Shown here piece after piece: positions 56,564 to 64,000 of a DNA stretch of 64,000 nt. The DNA comes from Alkalicoccobacillus gibsonii (GTDB lineage: Bacteria; Bacillota; Bacilli; Bacillales; Bacillaceae_D): positions 914,221 to 978,220 of the forward strand of contig NZ_JAEUZA010000001.1 in the NCBI RefSeq assembly GCF_016798245.1. Reading direction: 5' to 3'. Position numbers and translations under genes: made by a program. Below the pieces are notes generated by a model. It saw only the letters and a list, made by a program, of their open reading frames with translations, made no database searches and was not told the origin of the DNA. Each line of letters opens with the position of its first letter. Positions within the stretch are counted from its first letter, which is position 1.

Positions 56564-57913
56564 TTAATACGTTTCTAAATATTGATCTCTCTCCCACGGA
56601 TGCACTTGCGTTCTAAACATATCCCACTCAATCTCTTTTGCTTCGATAAAGTGTTCAATTGCATGTTCACCGAGTGCATTCACAATCACATCATCGCCAA
56701 CAAGCTTGTTAAGAGCATCTTTCAGTGTAGCTGGAAGGTCGTTAATCCCTTCTTCGATACGCTCTTCTTTGCTCATCACATAAATGTTGCGATCTGTTGC
56801 TTCTGGTGGAGTCATTTTGTTCTTAATTCCATCAAGACCTGCTGCAAGCATAGCTGCAATGGCAAGGTAAGGGTTTGCTGCTGGGTCTGGACTACGAACC
56901 TCAATACGTGTGCTAATGCCACGTGATGATGGGATACGAATTAATGGTGAACGGTTACGCATAGACCATGCCACGTAAACAGGTGCTTCGTATCCAGGGA
57001 CTAGACGTTTGTAAGAGTTCACAATTGGGTTTGTTAGTGCAGTAAATGCTTCAGCATGCTTTAGGATACCTGCTAGGAATTGCATGGCAGTACGACTTAA
57101 TTGAGACTCTGTATTCTGATCGTAGAACACATTGCCATTCTTATTAAATAGTGACATGTTGCAATGCATTCCTGAACCATTTACACCAAATAACGGCTTC
57201 GGCATAAATGTTGCATGCAATCCGTGTTTACGAGCAATGGTCTTAACAACAAGCTTAAATGTTTGAATGTTATCACACGTAGTAATGGCATCCGCATATT
57301 TAAAATCGATTTCGTGTTGTCCAGGAGCTACTTCATGGTGGGACGCCTCAATTTCAAAGCCCATGTCCTCAAGCTCAAGAACGATATCACGACGGCAGTT
57401 TTCACCTAGATCAGTTGGAGCTAAGTCAAAGTATCCACCTTTATCGTTTAATTCAAGTGTCGGCTCGCCTTTTTCATCATTTTTGAAAAGGAAGAATTCC
57501 GGCTCGGGTCCGATATTGAAATCAGTGAAGCCTAGCTCTTCTGCTTGCTTTAATACACGCTTAAGAATGCCGCGTGGATCTCCTTCGAATGGAACAGGCT
57601 CTTCACCTGGTTTACTAGGTTGATAAATGTCACAAATTAAGCGTGCGACTTTCCCTTTCTCTGGTGTCCAAGGGAACACAACCCATGTATCTAGATCTGG
57701 ATATAGATACATATCAGATTCTTCAATACGCACGAAGCCTTCAATTGATGAACCATCAAACATCATCTTGTTGTCGAGTGCTTTAGGTAATTGATCAATT
57801 GGAATCTCAACGTTTTTAATTGTTCCTTGCAGGTCAGTAAACTGCAGGCGAATAAAGCGAACGTTGTCCTCTTGAGCAATGCGTGTAATGTCTTCTTTTG
57901 AATAGGATGACAT
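56564..57913 (-). CDS. glnA: Glutamine synthetase type I
   Basis: ATP-dependent ligation of ammonia to glutamate. The 449-residue form is the Gram-positive type; in Bacillus it is feedback-inhibited and also controls GlnR and TnrA. Motifs: [38 protein letters not shown], and [13 protein letters not shown] with Arg residues for glutamate binding. AAAGGAGAGG precedes the ATG. glnR, normally just upstream, is missing; only about 150 bases separate glnA from ynbB. Confidence 0.97.
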   Translation of the reverse strand: MSSYSKEDITRIAQEDNVRFIRLQFTDLQGTIKNVEIPIDQLPKALDNKMMFDGSSIEGFVRIEESDMYLYPDLDTWVVFPWTPEKGKVARLICDIYQPSKPGEEPVPFEGDPRGILKRVLKQAEELGFTDFNIGPEPEFFLFKNDEKGEPTLELNDKGGYFDLAPTDLGENCRRDIVLELEDMGFEIEASHHEVAPGQHEIDFKYADAITTCDNIQTFKLVVKTIARKHGLHATFMPKPLFGVNGSGMHCNMSLFNKNGNVFYDQNTESQLSRTAMQFLAGILKHAEAFTALTNPIVNSYKRLVPGYEAPVYVAWSMRNRSPLIRIPSSRGISTRIEVRSPDPAANPYLAIAAMLAAGLDGIKNKMTPPEATDRNIYVMSKEERIEEGINDLPATLKDALNKLVGDDVIVNALGEHAIEHFIEAKEIEWDMFRTQVHPWERDQYLETY

Positions 57914-57954
57914 AGTATGTACCTCTCCTTTTATCCTGTTTTTTTATATAGGAA

Positions 57955-57978
57955 GAACAAATGCACTAGGCATTGTTC
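57955..57978 (-). promoter_or_regulatory. Inverted repeat in the glnA leader
   Basis: On the minus strand GAACAATGC and GCATTTGTTC form a stem with one bulged base in the 5' untranslated region. It does not match the GlnR/TnrA box (TGTNA, 7 bases, TNACA). Function unknown. Confidence 0.4.
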
Positions 57979-58021
57979 GACTTATTCCTTCGTACCCATC
58001 ATTTTTGTTTCCCTTTCTATT

Positions 58022-58050
58022 ATCCTACTAAACCCCTGTTTAATCGTCAA
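58022..58050 (-). promoter_or_regulatory. Sigma-A promoter of glnA
   Basis: On the minus strand TTGACG, 17 bases, TAGGAT, between ynbB and glnA, so glnA can be expressed alone. Confidence 0.65.
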
Positions 58051-58062
58051 ATTCTGAATCTT

Positions 58063-59316
58063 CTAGATTTTAGACGACTCGATCGCATCTAGCGCCTGCG
58101 TAACGGCAATTTTCACATGCTCGTAGGTCAAGCCACCTTGAACATAGGCCGTGTAAGGTGGTCGAATGGGACCATCGGCAGTAAGTTCAATGCTTGCTCC
58201 TTGGATAAATGTTCCGGCAGCCATAATGACATCATCGCTGTAACCTGGCATAAAGCCTGGTTGCGGAGTGACATGTGCATTTATAGGTGAAGCTGATTGA
58301 ATCGCTTGGCAGAACGTAATCATGGCTTCGGCATTTGGAAAGTGTACGGCTTGAATTAAATCCGTTCGCTTTTGATTCCAAGCCGGAGTGGATTTATATC
58401 CAGCTAACTCAAGTAGAGCTGCAGTGAAGGTTGCTCCTTTAACCGCTTGCGCTACAACATGTGGAGCAAGAAAGAAACCTTGATACATTTCAAGCAGGCT
58501 ATAAAGGCTAGCTCCCCCTTCTGCTCCAATACCAGGTGCCGCTAAGCGGTATGAGGCAAGTTCAATGTATTCTTCCTTACCAGCTAAGTATCCACCTGTT
58601 TTCACAATACCGCCGCCAGGATTTTTAATTAATGATCCTGCCATTAGATCCGCTCCAACATGGCATGGCTCCTGCGTCTCTACAAATTCACCGTAGCAAT
58701 TATCTACAAACACAACAACATCTTCTTTCACCTGACGTATATCCTGAATCATTTCTTTGATTTCATGAATATGGAAGGATGGGCGGTTAGCGTAGCCGCA
58801 GGATCGCTGAATACCAATCATTTTCGTTTTAGGACCGATCGCATGTTTAACAGCCACTGTATCTACTTGTCCATTATCAAGCAATGGGATGGAGCGATAA
58901 CTAATCCCAAACTCTTTAAGAGAGCCCTTCCCATTTCCGCGAATCCCAACGATTTCTTCAAGCGTATCGTAAGGGGCACCTGTTATGTATAGTAGTTCAT
59001 CACCTGGACGAAGTACGCCAAAGAGTGCTGTCGCGATCGCGTGAGTACCTGAGACAATCTGAGGTCTAACGAGCGCTTTTTCGGCACCAAAAACATCAGC
59101 ATAGATTTCTTCTAGCGTATCTCGTCCGGCATCATCATACCCATATCCGGTAGATGGCGTAAAATGAAAGTCCGATACTTGATGTCCTTTAAACGACTCC
59201 ATCACTCTTGATTGATTAACAAGCGCTACTTCGTCTATTTTCTGATGTAATTCTTTAAGTTGTTCTTCCGCCTTTTTGACTAAAGGCAGCATATAGGTTG
59301 GATTTTTAATATTCAC
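58063..59316 (-). CDS. ynbB: PLP-dependent methionine gamma-lyase-like protein YnbB (aluminum-resistance family)
   Basis: 417 residues of the Cys/Met metabolism PLP fold. RPQIVSGTHAI, FVDNCYGEFVE (PLP-ring Asp) and AGSLIKNPGGGIVKTGGY with the Schiff-base Lys are visible. Named for an aluminum-resistance relative; real substrate uncertain. It starts eight bases after hflX, the B. subtilis ynbA-ynbB order. Confidence 0.9.
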   Translation of the reverse strand: MNIKNPTYMLPLVKKAEEQLKELHQKIDEVALVNQSRVMESFKGHQVSDFHFTPSTGYGYDDAGRDTLEEIYADVFGAEKALVRPQIVSGTHAIATALFGVLRPGDELLYITGAPYDTLEEIVGIRGNGKGSLKEFGISYRSIPLLDNGQVDTVAVKHAIGPKTKMIGIQRSCGYANRPSFHIHEIKEMIQDIRQVKEDVVVFVDNCYGEFVETQEPCHVGADLMAGSLIKNPGGGIVKTGGYLAGKEEYIELASYRLAAPGIGAEGGASLYSLLEMYQGFFLAPHVVAQAVKGATFTAALLELAGYKSTPAWNQKRTDLIQAVHFPNAEAMITFCQAIQSASPINAHVTPQPGFMPGYSDDVIMAAGTFIQGASIELTADGPIRPPYTAYVQGGLTYEHVKIAVTQALDAIESSKI

Positions 59317-59323
59317 CTTTTTA

Positions 59324-60592
59324 TTACTCCTGTTCGTTCTTAATTGCTCGTAAAATAGTTGATAGCGGACTATCTTCTTTTACATATCCTGATGCCTTAT
59401 ACAAACTTGTTTCTTCCATCCATTCAAGAGATGTAACAATCGTATTCGTTTTTATAGAAGAAAGTAGCTTACCATTAGCCGGCTCAATATCAACTTCATA
59501 AGGTAACATTTGTTTAATTAGCTCACGTTCAATTTGTTCTGCTAATTTGTCTACATCGTACGGGTTGTACGCACTCATCTCAACAGATGGGAAGCGATGG
59601 TCAGGATAAAAGGCACCTGTTCGCTTTTCTTCTTTATTATAAATAAGAAGCTGTGGAAGATGGTCCACATCTAATTCTTGAATTAACTCTTGTACGGTCT
59701 GTTGATGCTGTTCGTATTCACGGTGTGAGCTGTCTACAACATGTAGGATTAAATCTGCCTCAGCAAGTTCTTCAAGTGTAGACCTGAAGGCTGCTACTAA
59801 AGCGGTTGGGAGATCCCTAATAAACCCTACAGTATCTGATAGGATTACATTTAGACCAGATGGCAAACGTAAATGTCTAGTCGTTGGATCAAGTGTTGCA
59901 AATAACATATCTTCTTCGAGTATATCTGATTCCGTCAGCCTGTTTAATAAAGTTGATTTTCCCGCATTGGTATAACCGACCAAAGCAAGCTGAGTCACAT
60001 GATTATCTTTTCTACGTTCACGATAACGTTTGCGATGCTCAACAACCGTTTTTAATTGACGTTCAATGTCCGTCATTCGTCTCTTAATATGACGTCTATC
60101 CGTTTCAAGCTGCGTTTCACCAGGACCTTTACTTCCAATCCCTCCACCTTGCCTTGAAAGAGCAAGGCCTTGTCCTGCTAAACGTGGAAGCAAATAACTG
60201 AGCTGTGCAAGCTCTATCTGTAGCTTCCCTTCTCTTGAATTTGCGCGTGTAGCAAAGATATCTAAGATCAACTGAGTCCGATCAATGACTGTCACTTCTG
60301 TTTCTCTATGTACGTTACGTACTTGGCCTGTAGTCAGTTCATCATTAAAGACAATTAAATCTGCCTCAAGCTCCTCAGCAAGTGCTGCAAGCTCTTCCAC
60401 TTTACCTGCTCCAATGTAGGTTGAAGGCTCAACTTTTTTTCGGCTTTGTGTTAAAGTTGCAATCACTTCTCCATTAACGGAACGAACGAGTCCATCCAGT
60501 TCTGTCATTGATTGCTCAAACCGTTCTTCATTTCCATCAAACTGGCATCCTACCAGAATGACTCGTTCTTTCTTCTTTTTATCTGAATTCAT
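59324..60592 (-). CDS. hflX: Ribosome-associated GTPase HflX
   Basis: 422 residues from the ATG after GGAAGGA. The N-terminal HflX domain includes STYIGAGKVEEL and DRTQLILDIFA; the central GGIGSKGPGETQLETDRRHI glycine-rich region and coiled coil lead to the G domain with GYTNAGKSTLLN, DTVGFIRDLP and YNKEE. It rescues or splits stalled 70S ribosomes under heat or antibiotic stress in known bacteria. Matches B. subtilis YnbA. Confidence 0.95.
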   Translation of the reverse strand: MNSDKKKKERVILVGCQFDGNEERFEQSMTELDGLVRSVNGEVIATLTQSRKKVEPSTYIGAGKVEELAALAEELEADLIVFNDELTTGQVRNVHRETEVTVIDRTQLILDIFATRANSREGKLQIELAQLSYLLPRLAGQGLALSRQGGGIGSKGPGETQLETDRRHIKRRMTDIERQLKTVVEHRKRYRERRKDNHVTQLALVGYTNAGKSTLLNRLTESDILEEDMLFATLDPTTRHLRLPSGLNVILSDTVGFIRDLPTALVAAFRSTLEELAEADLILHVVDSSHREYEQHQQTVQELIQELDVDHLPQLLIYNKEEKRTGAFYPDHRFPSVEMSAYNPYDVDKLAEQIERELIKQMLPYEVDIEPANGKLLSSIKTNTIVTSLEWMEETSLYKASGYVKEDSPLSTILRAIKNEQE

Positions 60593-60619
60593 TTTATTCT
60601 TCCTTCCTGCCACGCCTAA

Positions 60620-60642
60620 GAAGCAGAATCTTTATTCTGCTT
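60620..60642 (-). terminator. Hairpin between spoVK and hflX
   Basis: GAAGCAGAAT/ATTCTGCTTC stem without a strong T run; a weak terminator or processing site. Confidence 0.45.
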
Positions 60643-60659
60643 CCTTACACACTCTCAAG

Positions 60660-61604
60660 TTAAAGTTTATCATGACTTTCATTAAATTTAAAATCCTCGG
60701 CTACAAGCGTCATTAAGGCTTGACGTTCATACTGATGAAATTTCATGAGTCTGACAGCTTGCTGCCGAATTGCACGCTCAATCAGATTGCGAATATATCG
60801 TCCATTACTAAATGTAGCTTCATGATCATTCCGATACTGTTTAATATGATCTCGAACTGCATTCTCTGCATCTTTTGAAAGCTGATAGTCACGATCTTTC
60901 GCCATCGTATGAATCATTTCCATTAGTTCCTGAATGGTGTAGTTAGGGAAGGACATTGTAATTGGGAAGCGCGAAGGAAGGCCTGGATTTAATGATAAAA
61001 AGTGATCCATCTCTTTTGAGTATCCAGCAAGAATTAACACAAAATCGTGTAATTTGTCTTCCATTCCTTTTACTAAGGTATCAATTGCTTCCTTTCCAAA
61101 ATCCTTCTCACCGCCACGGGCAAGAGAGTAGGCTTCATCTACAAACAATACGCCACCACTCGCCTGTTTAATGAGATCTCTTGTTTTCTGAGCGGTATGT
61201 CCGATGTATTCACCAACTAAATCTGCTCGTTCTGCTTCAATAAAATGACCCTTTGAAAGTACATTCATATCATGGAAAAAGCGTGCAATAATGCGAGCTA
61301 CGGTTGTTTTCCCAGTACCAGGATTTCCTTTAAAGATCATGTGTAAAACTTGTTTATTAGCCTTTAATCCTTGTTGCTCTCGACGCTGATTCATGTATAA
61401 CCAAGCATAAATCTCTTTAACAAGTCGCTTGACCTCATCTAAGCCTACAAATTGTTTAAGTTGATCTTCGAAACGTATGAGTATATCATGTGTCTGTTTC
61501 TCTTCGTCCGTTTGAAGCCATTCATCAGTAGCAGGCTGATGGGTCTGCTGATTTAACACAACATTGATTCGAGCATTTTTCTTTACATTAGTTGGGTGAT
61601 TCAT
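60660..61604 (-). CDS. spoVK: Stage V sporulation protein K, AAA+ ATPase
   Basis: A 314-residue single-module AAA protein of the CbbX class, required for spore maturation in B. subtilis (322 residues there). Walker A GNPGTGKTT, Walker B GGVLFVDEAYSLARGG and NPGLPSRFP are present, with ANG-type sensor 2 region FSNGRYIRNLIERA. ATG follows GGGGG. It sits upstream of hflX as in B. subtilis. Confidence 0.93.
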   Translation of the reverse strand: MNHPTNVKKNARINVVLNQQTHQPATDEWLQTDEEKQTHDILIRFEDQLKQFVGLDEVKRLVKEIYAWLYMNQRREQQGLKANKQVLHMIFKGNPGTGKTTVARIIARFFHDMNVLSKGHFIEAERADLVGEYIGHTAQKTRDLIKQASGGVLFVDEAYSLARGGEKDFGKEAIDTLVKGMEDKLHDFVLILAGYSKEMDHFLSLNPGLPSRFPITMSFPNYTIQELMEMIHTMAKDRDYQLSKDAENAVRDHIKQYRNDHEATFSNGRYIRNLIERAIRQQAVRLMKFHQYERQALMTLVAEDFKFNESHDKL

Positions 61605-61697
61605 CACACATCCCCCTTTTCATTCTCATCGATTCGAAACTGTGTACCCTACTATACGCACCGGATCAAAAAGCGTGACAGTTGCCTAATATTTAGC

Positions 61698-61725
61698 TTG
61701 ATTCAGTTGTATGTATTGATATACT
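61698..61725 (+). promoter_or_regulatory. Putative sigma-A promoter of the recombinase-like gene
   Basis: TTGATT, 16 bases, TATACT with TGA just upstream (extended -10), about 25 bases ahead of the start. Confidence 0.5.
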
Positions 61726-61750
61726 TAATAGAAAAGAAAGGAACCAACTA

Positions 61751-62755
61751 ATGCCTGAATTGTATACGCATCCTTTATTTGTTACTGATTTTTTAGACTC
61801 ATTAGCTGAAAAAGGGCGTGCTCATTCGACAATAACACGCTACAGTTATGACCTAGAAGATTTCTTTAAATGGATGACAAATGATCTTGAGAAAGATCCT
61901 TTTACCGTTTGGTCTACATTAACTCACGAAGAGCTCGATACGTTCTTCCTATATCTTATGGAGAAAAGATCGTACAAAGTACGTACAATTAGAAGAATTA
62001 TTTCTGTTACAAAGCAATTAGCTAAATTCTCGATTACAACTGGCTTAATTAACAGGCATCCAGCGACAGTCTATGAGCCTCCTAAACTAACGGTTACACC
62101 TCTAAAGAGAGAGGAATGGCTTTCAGTTGAGGAAGTGAATAAGCTATTTGCTTCCGTTTCGTCAGACGATGGCTTAACAGAAAATCAATTGCTTGCCCGT
62201 CCGATGCTTACAACCCGCAATACGTGGCTATTAACGCTTTTTCTTTCATACGGTCTTACGTTGCAAGAAGTAACTCGAGTCACGATGTTTGACATCCAAT
62301 TTGCTCAAAATCAATTACGGATTCCTTCATCTCAGGATTCCACTAAATCGAGAATGATTCCTCTCACTGAAGAGGATAAGATACAGGCGTATGCGTATTA
62401 TGAGCATATTCCTGAGCCTGTACGACCCAGGTTACATAGTAAAGACCCCTTTCATATTGCCTTTGACTTTCAACGAAAGACGTATCATTGGTCCTACGAG
62501 CAGGATCATCCAAAGGCATTAACAGAGATTGCGACACAGAAAATGATCCGGACCGAAGTGCAACGTGCAGGCTTACGAAAAGGGATCTCTGCACAGCATT
62601 TGAGGCATACGTTTATTTTGAGACAATTATGTCTTGGAACACCGGTAGAAGAGATTCAACGTTATTTAGGGTTCTCTAGTGCCTTGTCGCTCGACCGGTG
62701 TTTATTAACGCTTGACCATTTGCTTGAACCTGAGCGGGCGCTGCTGACACCTTAG
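61751..62755 (+). CDS. Tyrosine-recombinase-fold protein with degenerate active site
   Basis: 334 residues with the XerC/D plan: an N-terminal SAM-like core-binding domain (about 8-100; STITRYSYDLEDFFKWM) and a C-terminal catalytic-type domain. Of the catalytic set, Arg I is Thr170 (SYGLTLQE), the first His is Gln282 (AQHLRHTF), the His/Trp is Phe308 (LGFSSA) and the nucleophile Tyr aligns with Cys317 (LDRCLLT). Lys199 and Arg285 remain. Strand exchange therefore looks impossible, while DNA binding may persist. The frame is open and has a promoter, so it is not a simple pseudogene. Confidence 0.85.
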   Translation: MPELYTHPLFVTDFLDSLAEKGRAHSTITRYSYDLEDFFKWMTNDLEKDPFTVWSTLTHEELDTFFLYLMEKRSYKVRTIRRIISVTKQLAKFSITTGLINRHPATVYEPPKLTVTPLKREEWLSVEEVNKLFASVSSDDGLTENQLLARPMLTTRNTWLLTLFLSYGLTLQEVTRVTMFDIQFAQNQLRIPSSQDSTKSRMIPLTEEDKIQAYAYYEHIPEPVRPRLHSKDPFHIAFDFQRKTYHWSYEQDHPKALTEIATQKMIRTEVQRAGLRKGISAQHLRHTFILRQLCLGTPVEEIQRYLGFSSALSLDRCLLTLDHLLEPERALLTP

Positions 62756-62790
62756 TTCAATGACGCTTCGTATAATGTGCTGCACACACA

Positions 62791-62827
62791 AAAGACTGAT
62801 GACTCTATTATAGAATCATCAGTCTTT
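62791..62827. terminator. Bidirectional intrinsic terminator
   Basis: AAAGACTGATGA/TCATCAGTCTTT arms with an inner stem, between the recombinase-like gene and hfq. Confidence 0.85.
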
Positions 62828-62848
62828 AAACACGCTCGTCACTTCTTT

Positions 62849-63082
62849 TTACTCATCTGCTTCGGTTTTAAGTTGAACATTACGTTGTGGTGCGAATGTA
62901 GAAATAGCGTGTTTGTAAACAAGTTGCTGCTTTCCTTCGGTTTCAACAATCACTGTAAAGTTATCAAACCCTTTTATAAGACCACGCAATTGAAATCCAT
63001 TCAGTAAAAAAACTGTAATAGGAATCGAATCTTTACGTAGTTGATTGAGAAATTGATCTTGAATATTTATTCCTTGTTTCAT
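62849..63082 (-). CDS. hfq: RNA chaperone Hfq
   Basis: A 77-residue Sm-like protein forming hexamers that bind sRNA and mRNA. Sm1 is [20 protein letters not shown] with DNFTVIV, and Sm2 is [18 protein letters not shown] precedes the ATG. It follows miaA as in most Firmicutes. Confidence 0.97.
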   Translation of the reverse strand: MKQGINIQDQFLNQLRKDSIPITVFLLNGFQLRGLIKGFDNFTVIVETEGKQQLVYKHAISTFAPQRNVQLKTEADE

Positions 63083-63124
63083 GTGTATAGACCTCCTCTA
63101 TTTATCTATATATATTTTCGGCAC

Positions 63125-64000
63125 TCATACTTGATTTCCTTCAACGAAATTCTTAATTTGACGAAAAAGTACATCTTTCTCTTCGGTACCTGCATAAAAC
63201 CAGTTCATTTCCATTTTATTTCGAAACCACGTTAGTTGGCGCTTTGCATAACGTCTTGAATTTTGCTTAAGCTGATCAATCGCTTCATCTTTGGCGTACT
63301 CACCGGTAAGATATGAAATGATTTCCTTGTATCCAATGGCTTGAGCTGCCGCTTGATTATGAAGACCCTCACTCATTAAGGAGCGCACTTCATCTATTAA
63401 ACCTTGTTCAACCATAAGATCCACTCGCGTATTAATTCGTTCATATAGACGTTCTCGTTCAAGGTCAAGTCCTATCCCAATGAAAGGACGTGTTGGCTTT
63501 TGAACCTGTTGCTTTGAGAAGGGCTCTCCTGTTACATGAAAAACTTCTAGAGCTCGGATTACTCGTCTAACGTTATTTGGATGAATCTCTTTTGCTGCTT
63601 CAGGATCAACGTCATATAGCTTTTGGTGAACGTACGCGTTTCCATGCTGCGCCGCTTGTTCTTCTAAATCGGTTCGCAGGGAAACATCTTCAGGCCTTTC
63701 GGAAAATTGATAGCCGTGTGTAATCGATTGAATATATAAACCCGTCCCACCGACGAGAATTGGTTGTTTATTGCGTTTTTCTAAGTCTAAAAGAATATCT
63801 GAACATCTTTTTTGGAACTCAGCAACTGAAAAGGGCTCATCAAATGTTTTGATATCAATTAAATGATGAGGGACACCGTCCATCTCTTCTTTTGTTACTT
63901 TTGCCGTACCAATGTCCATGTTCTTATACACTTGCATGGAATCACCGCTAATCACTTCTCCATCAAGTTCTTTTGCAAGTCTGATCCCTAAATCAGATTT
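63125..64000 (-). CDS. miaA: tRNA dimethylallyltransferase MiaA (5' part outside window)
   Basis: Transfers dimethylallyl to A37 of UNN-decoding tRNAs. The frame stays open to the window edge, giving KSDLGIRLAKELDGE before VISGDSMQVYKNMDIGTAK, so the N-terminal P-loop is beyond 64000. Visible: VGGTGLYIQSI, NVRRVIRALEV, and QAIGYKEII near the C-terminal third. A GTG at 63955 is internal and not the start. Confidence 0.95.
   Translation of the reverse strand, partial: KSDLGIRLAKELDGEVISGDSMQVYKNMDIGTAKVTKEEMDGVPHHLIDIKTFDEPFSVAEFQKRCSDILLDLEKRNKQPILVGGTGLYIQSITHGYQFSERPEDVSLRTDLEEQAAQHGNAYVHQKLYDVDPEAAKEIHPNNVRRVIRALEVFHVTGEPFSKQQVQKPTRPFIGIGLDLERERLYERINTRVDLMVEQGLIDEVRSLMSEGLHNQAAAQAIGYKEIISYLTGEYAKDEAIDQLKQNSRRYAKRQLTWFRNKMEMNWFYAGTEEKDVLFRQIKNFVEGNQV

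Noticed and set aside
57267-57623. 118-residue plus-strand frame inside glnA
   Set aside because: Antisense to a conserved enzyme; Ser/Phe-rich shadow composition.
61751-62755. Idea that the recombinase-like gene marks a prophage or integrative element
   Set aside because: Flanking genes are core (spoVK, hfq, miaA), there are no attachment-site repeats or phage genes, and its catalytic residues are lost.

Overview
The window reads as a chromosomal segment of a low-GC, endospore-forming Bacillaceae bacterium. Three things support this: gene content (SspN, SspP, SpoVK, SirA, a Spo0E-like phosphatase, YppG), strong AGGAGG-type ribosome sites with TTG/GTG starts, and gene order matching the Bacillus subtilis miaA-hfq-spoVK-hflX-ynbB-glnA and lexA-yneA-yneB-ynzC-tkt-sirA-yneF...citB blocks. 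The Qox quinol oxidase, an AprX-type protease and an M19 dipeptidase would also fit alkaliphilic relatives; genus is not decidable from the sequence alone. No rRNA, tRNA, CRISPR array or intact mobile element was seen. Most genes lie on the minus strand, so transcription mostly runs right to left.

Layout. 1-5.1 kb: a small coiled-coil/membrane protein, thyA-rtcB, and the queuosine operon queCDEF behind a preQ1-I riboswitch. 5.1-10.5 kb: aminopeptidase AmpS, a ~260-bp MITE-like repeat, an alanine/glycine symporter, acylphosphatase, AprX-like protease and a small membrane protein. 10.5-14.4 kb: qoxABCD (aa3 quinol oxidase) with possible ResD-type boxes upstream. 14.7-21 kb: a secreted or anchored esterase, uvsE-msrA, two HesB-like proteins further on, CheV, a SurA-N lipoprotein and an M19 dipeptidase. 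21-31.3 kb: Hsp20/YppG pair, YkuI-like EAL protein, hydrolase, MetA, RNase H-like, PHP, NadE, YneQ, YneP, a tandem SpoVK-like AAA protein and sspN. 31.3-39.5 kb: SwrC-type RND pump, citB with a cre-like site, sspP, a YjcZ-like peptide, GNAT, YneK and a Spo0E-like protein. 39.5-48.1 kb: heterodimeric ABC exporter (YheI/YheH), YneF, SirA, transketolase, YnzC, YneB, YneA and LexA with an SOS-box cluster. 48.3-53.8 kb: an alpha-galactoside utilisation locus (GH4 alpha-galactosidase, binding protein, two permeases, divergent AraC regulator, cre). 53.8-64 kb: PhzF, GNAT, YtvA-like LOV-STAS photoreceptor, glnA, YnbB, HflX, SpoVK, a XerC/D-like protein lacking catalytic residues, Hfq and MiaA (cut by the window edge).

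The parts most worth attention are: glnA standing without glnR; the tandem AAA protein sitting where tlp is expected; a tyrosine-recombinase-fold protein with its catalytic Arg, His and Tyr replaced; a short YneA-position protein without LysM under multiple SOS boxes; tandem TTTGTG boxes ahead of qox; the MITE-like element between ampS and the symporter; and an rtcB-thyA pair. No wholly new multi-gene system could be demonstrated.
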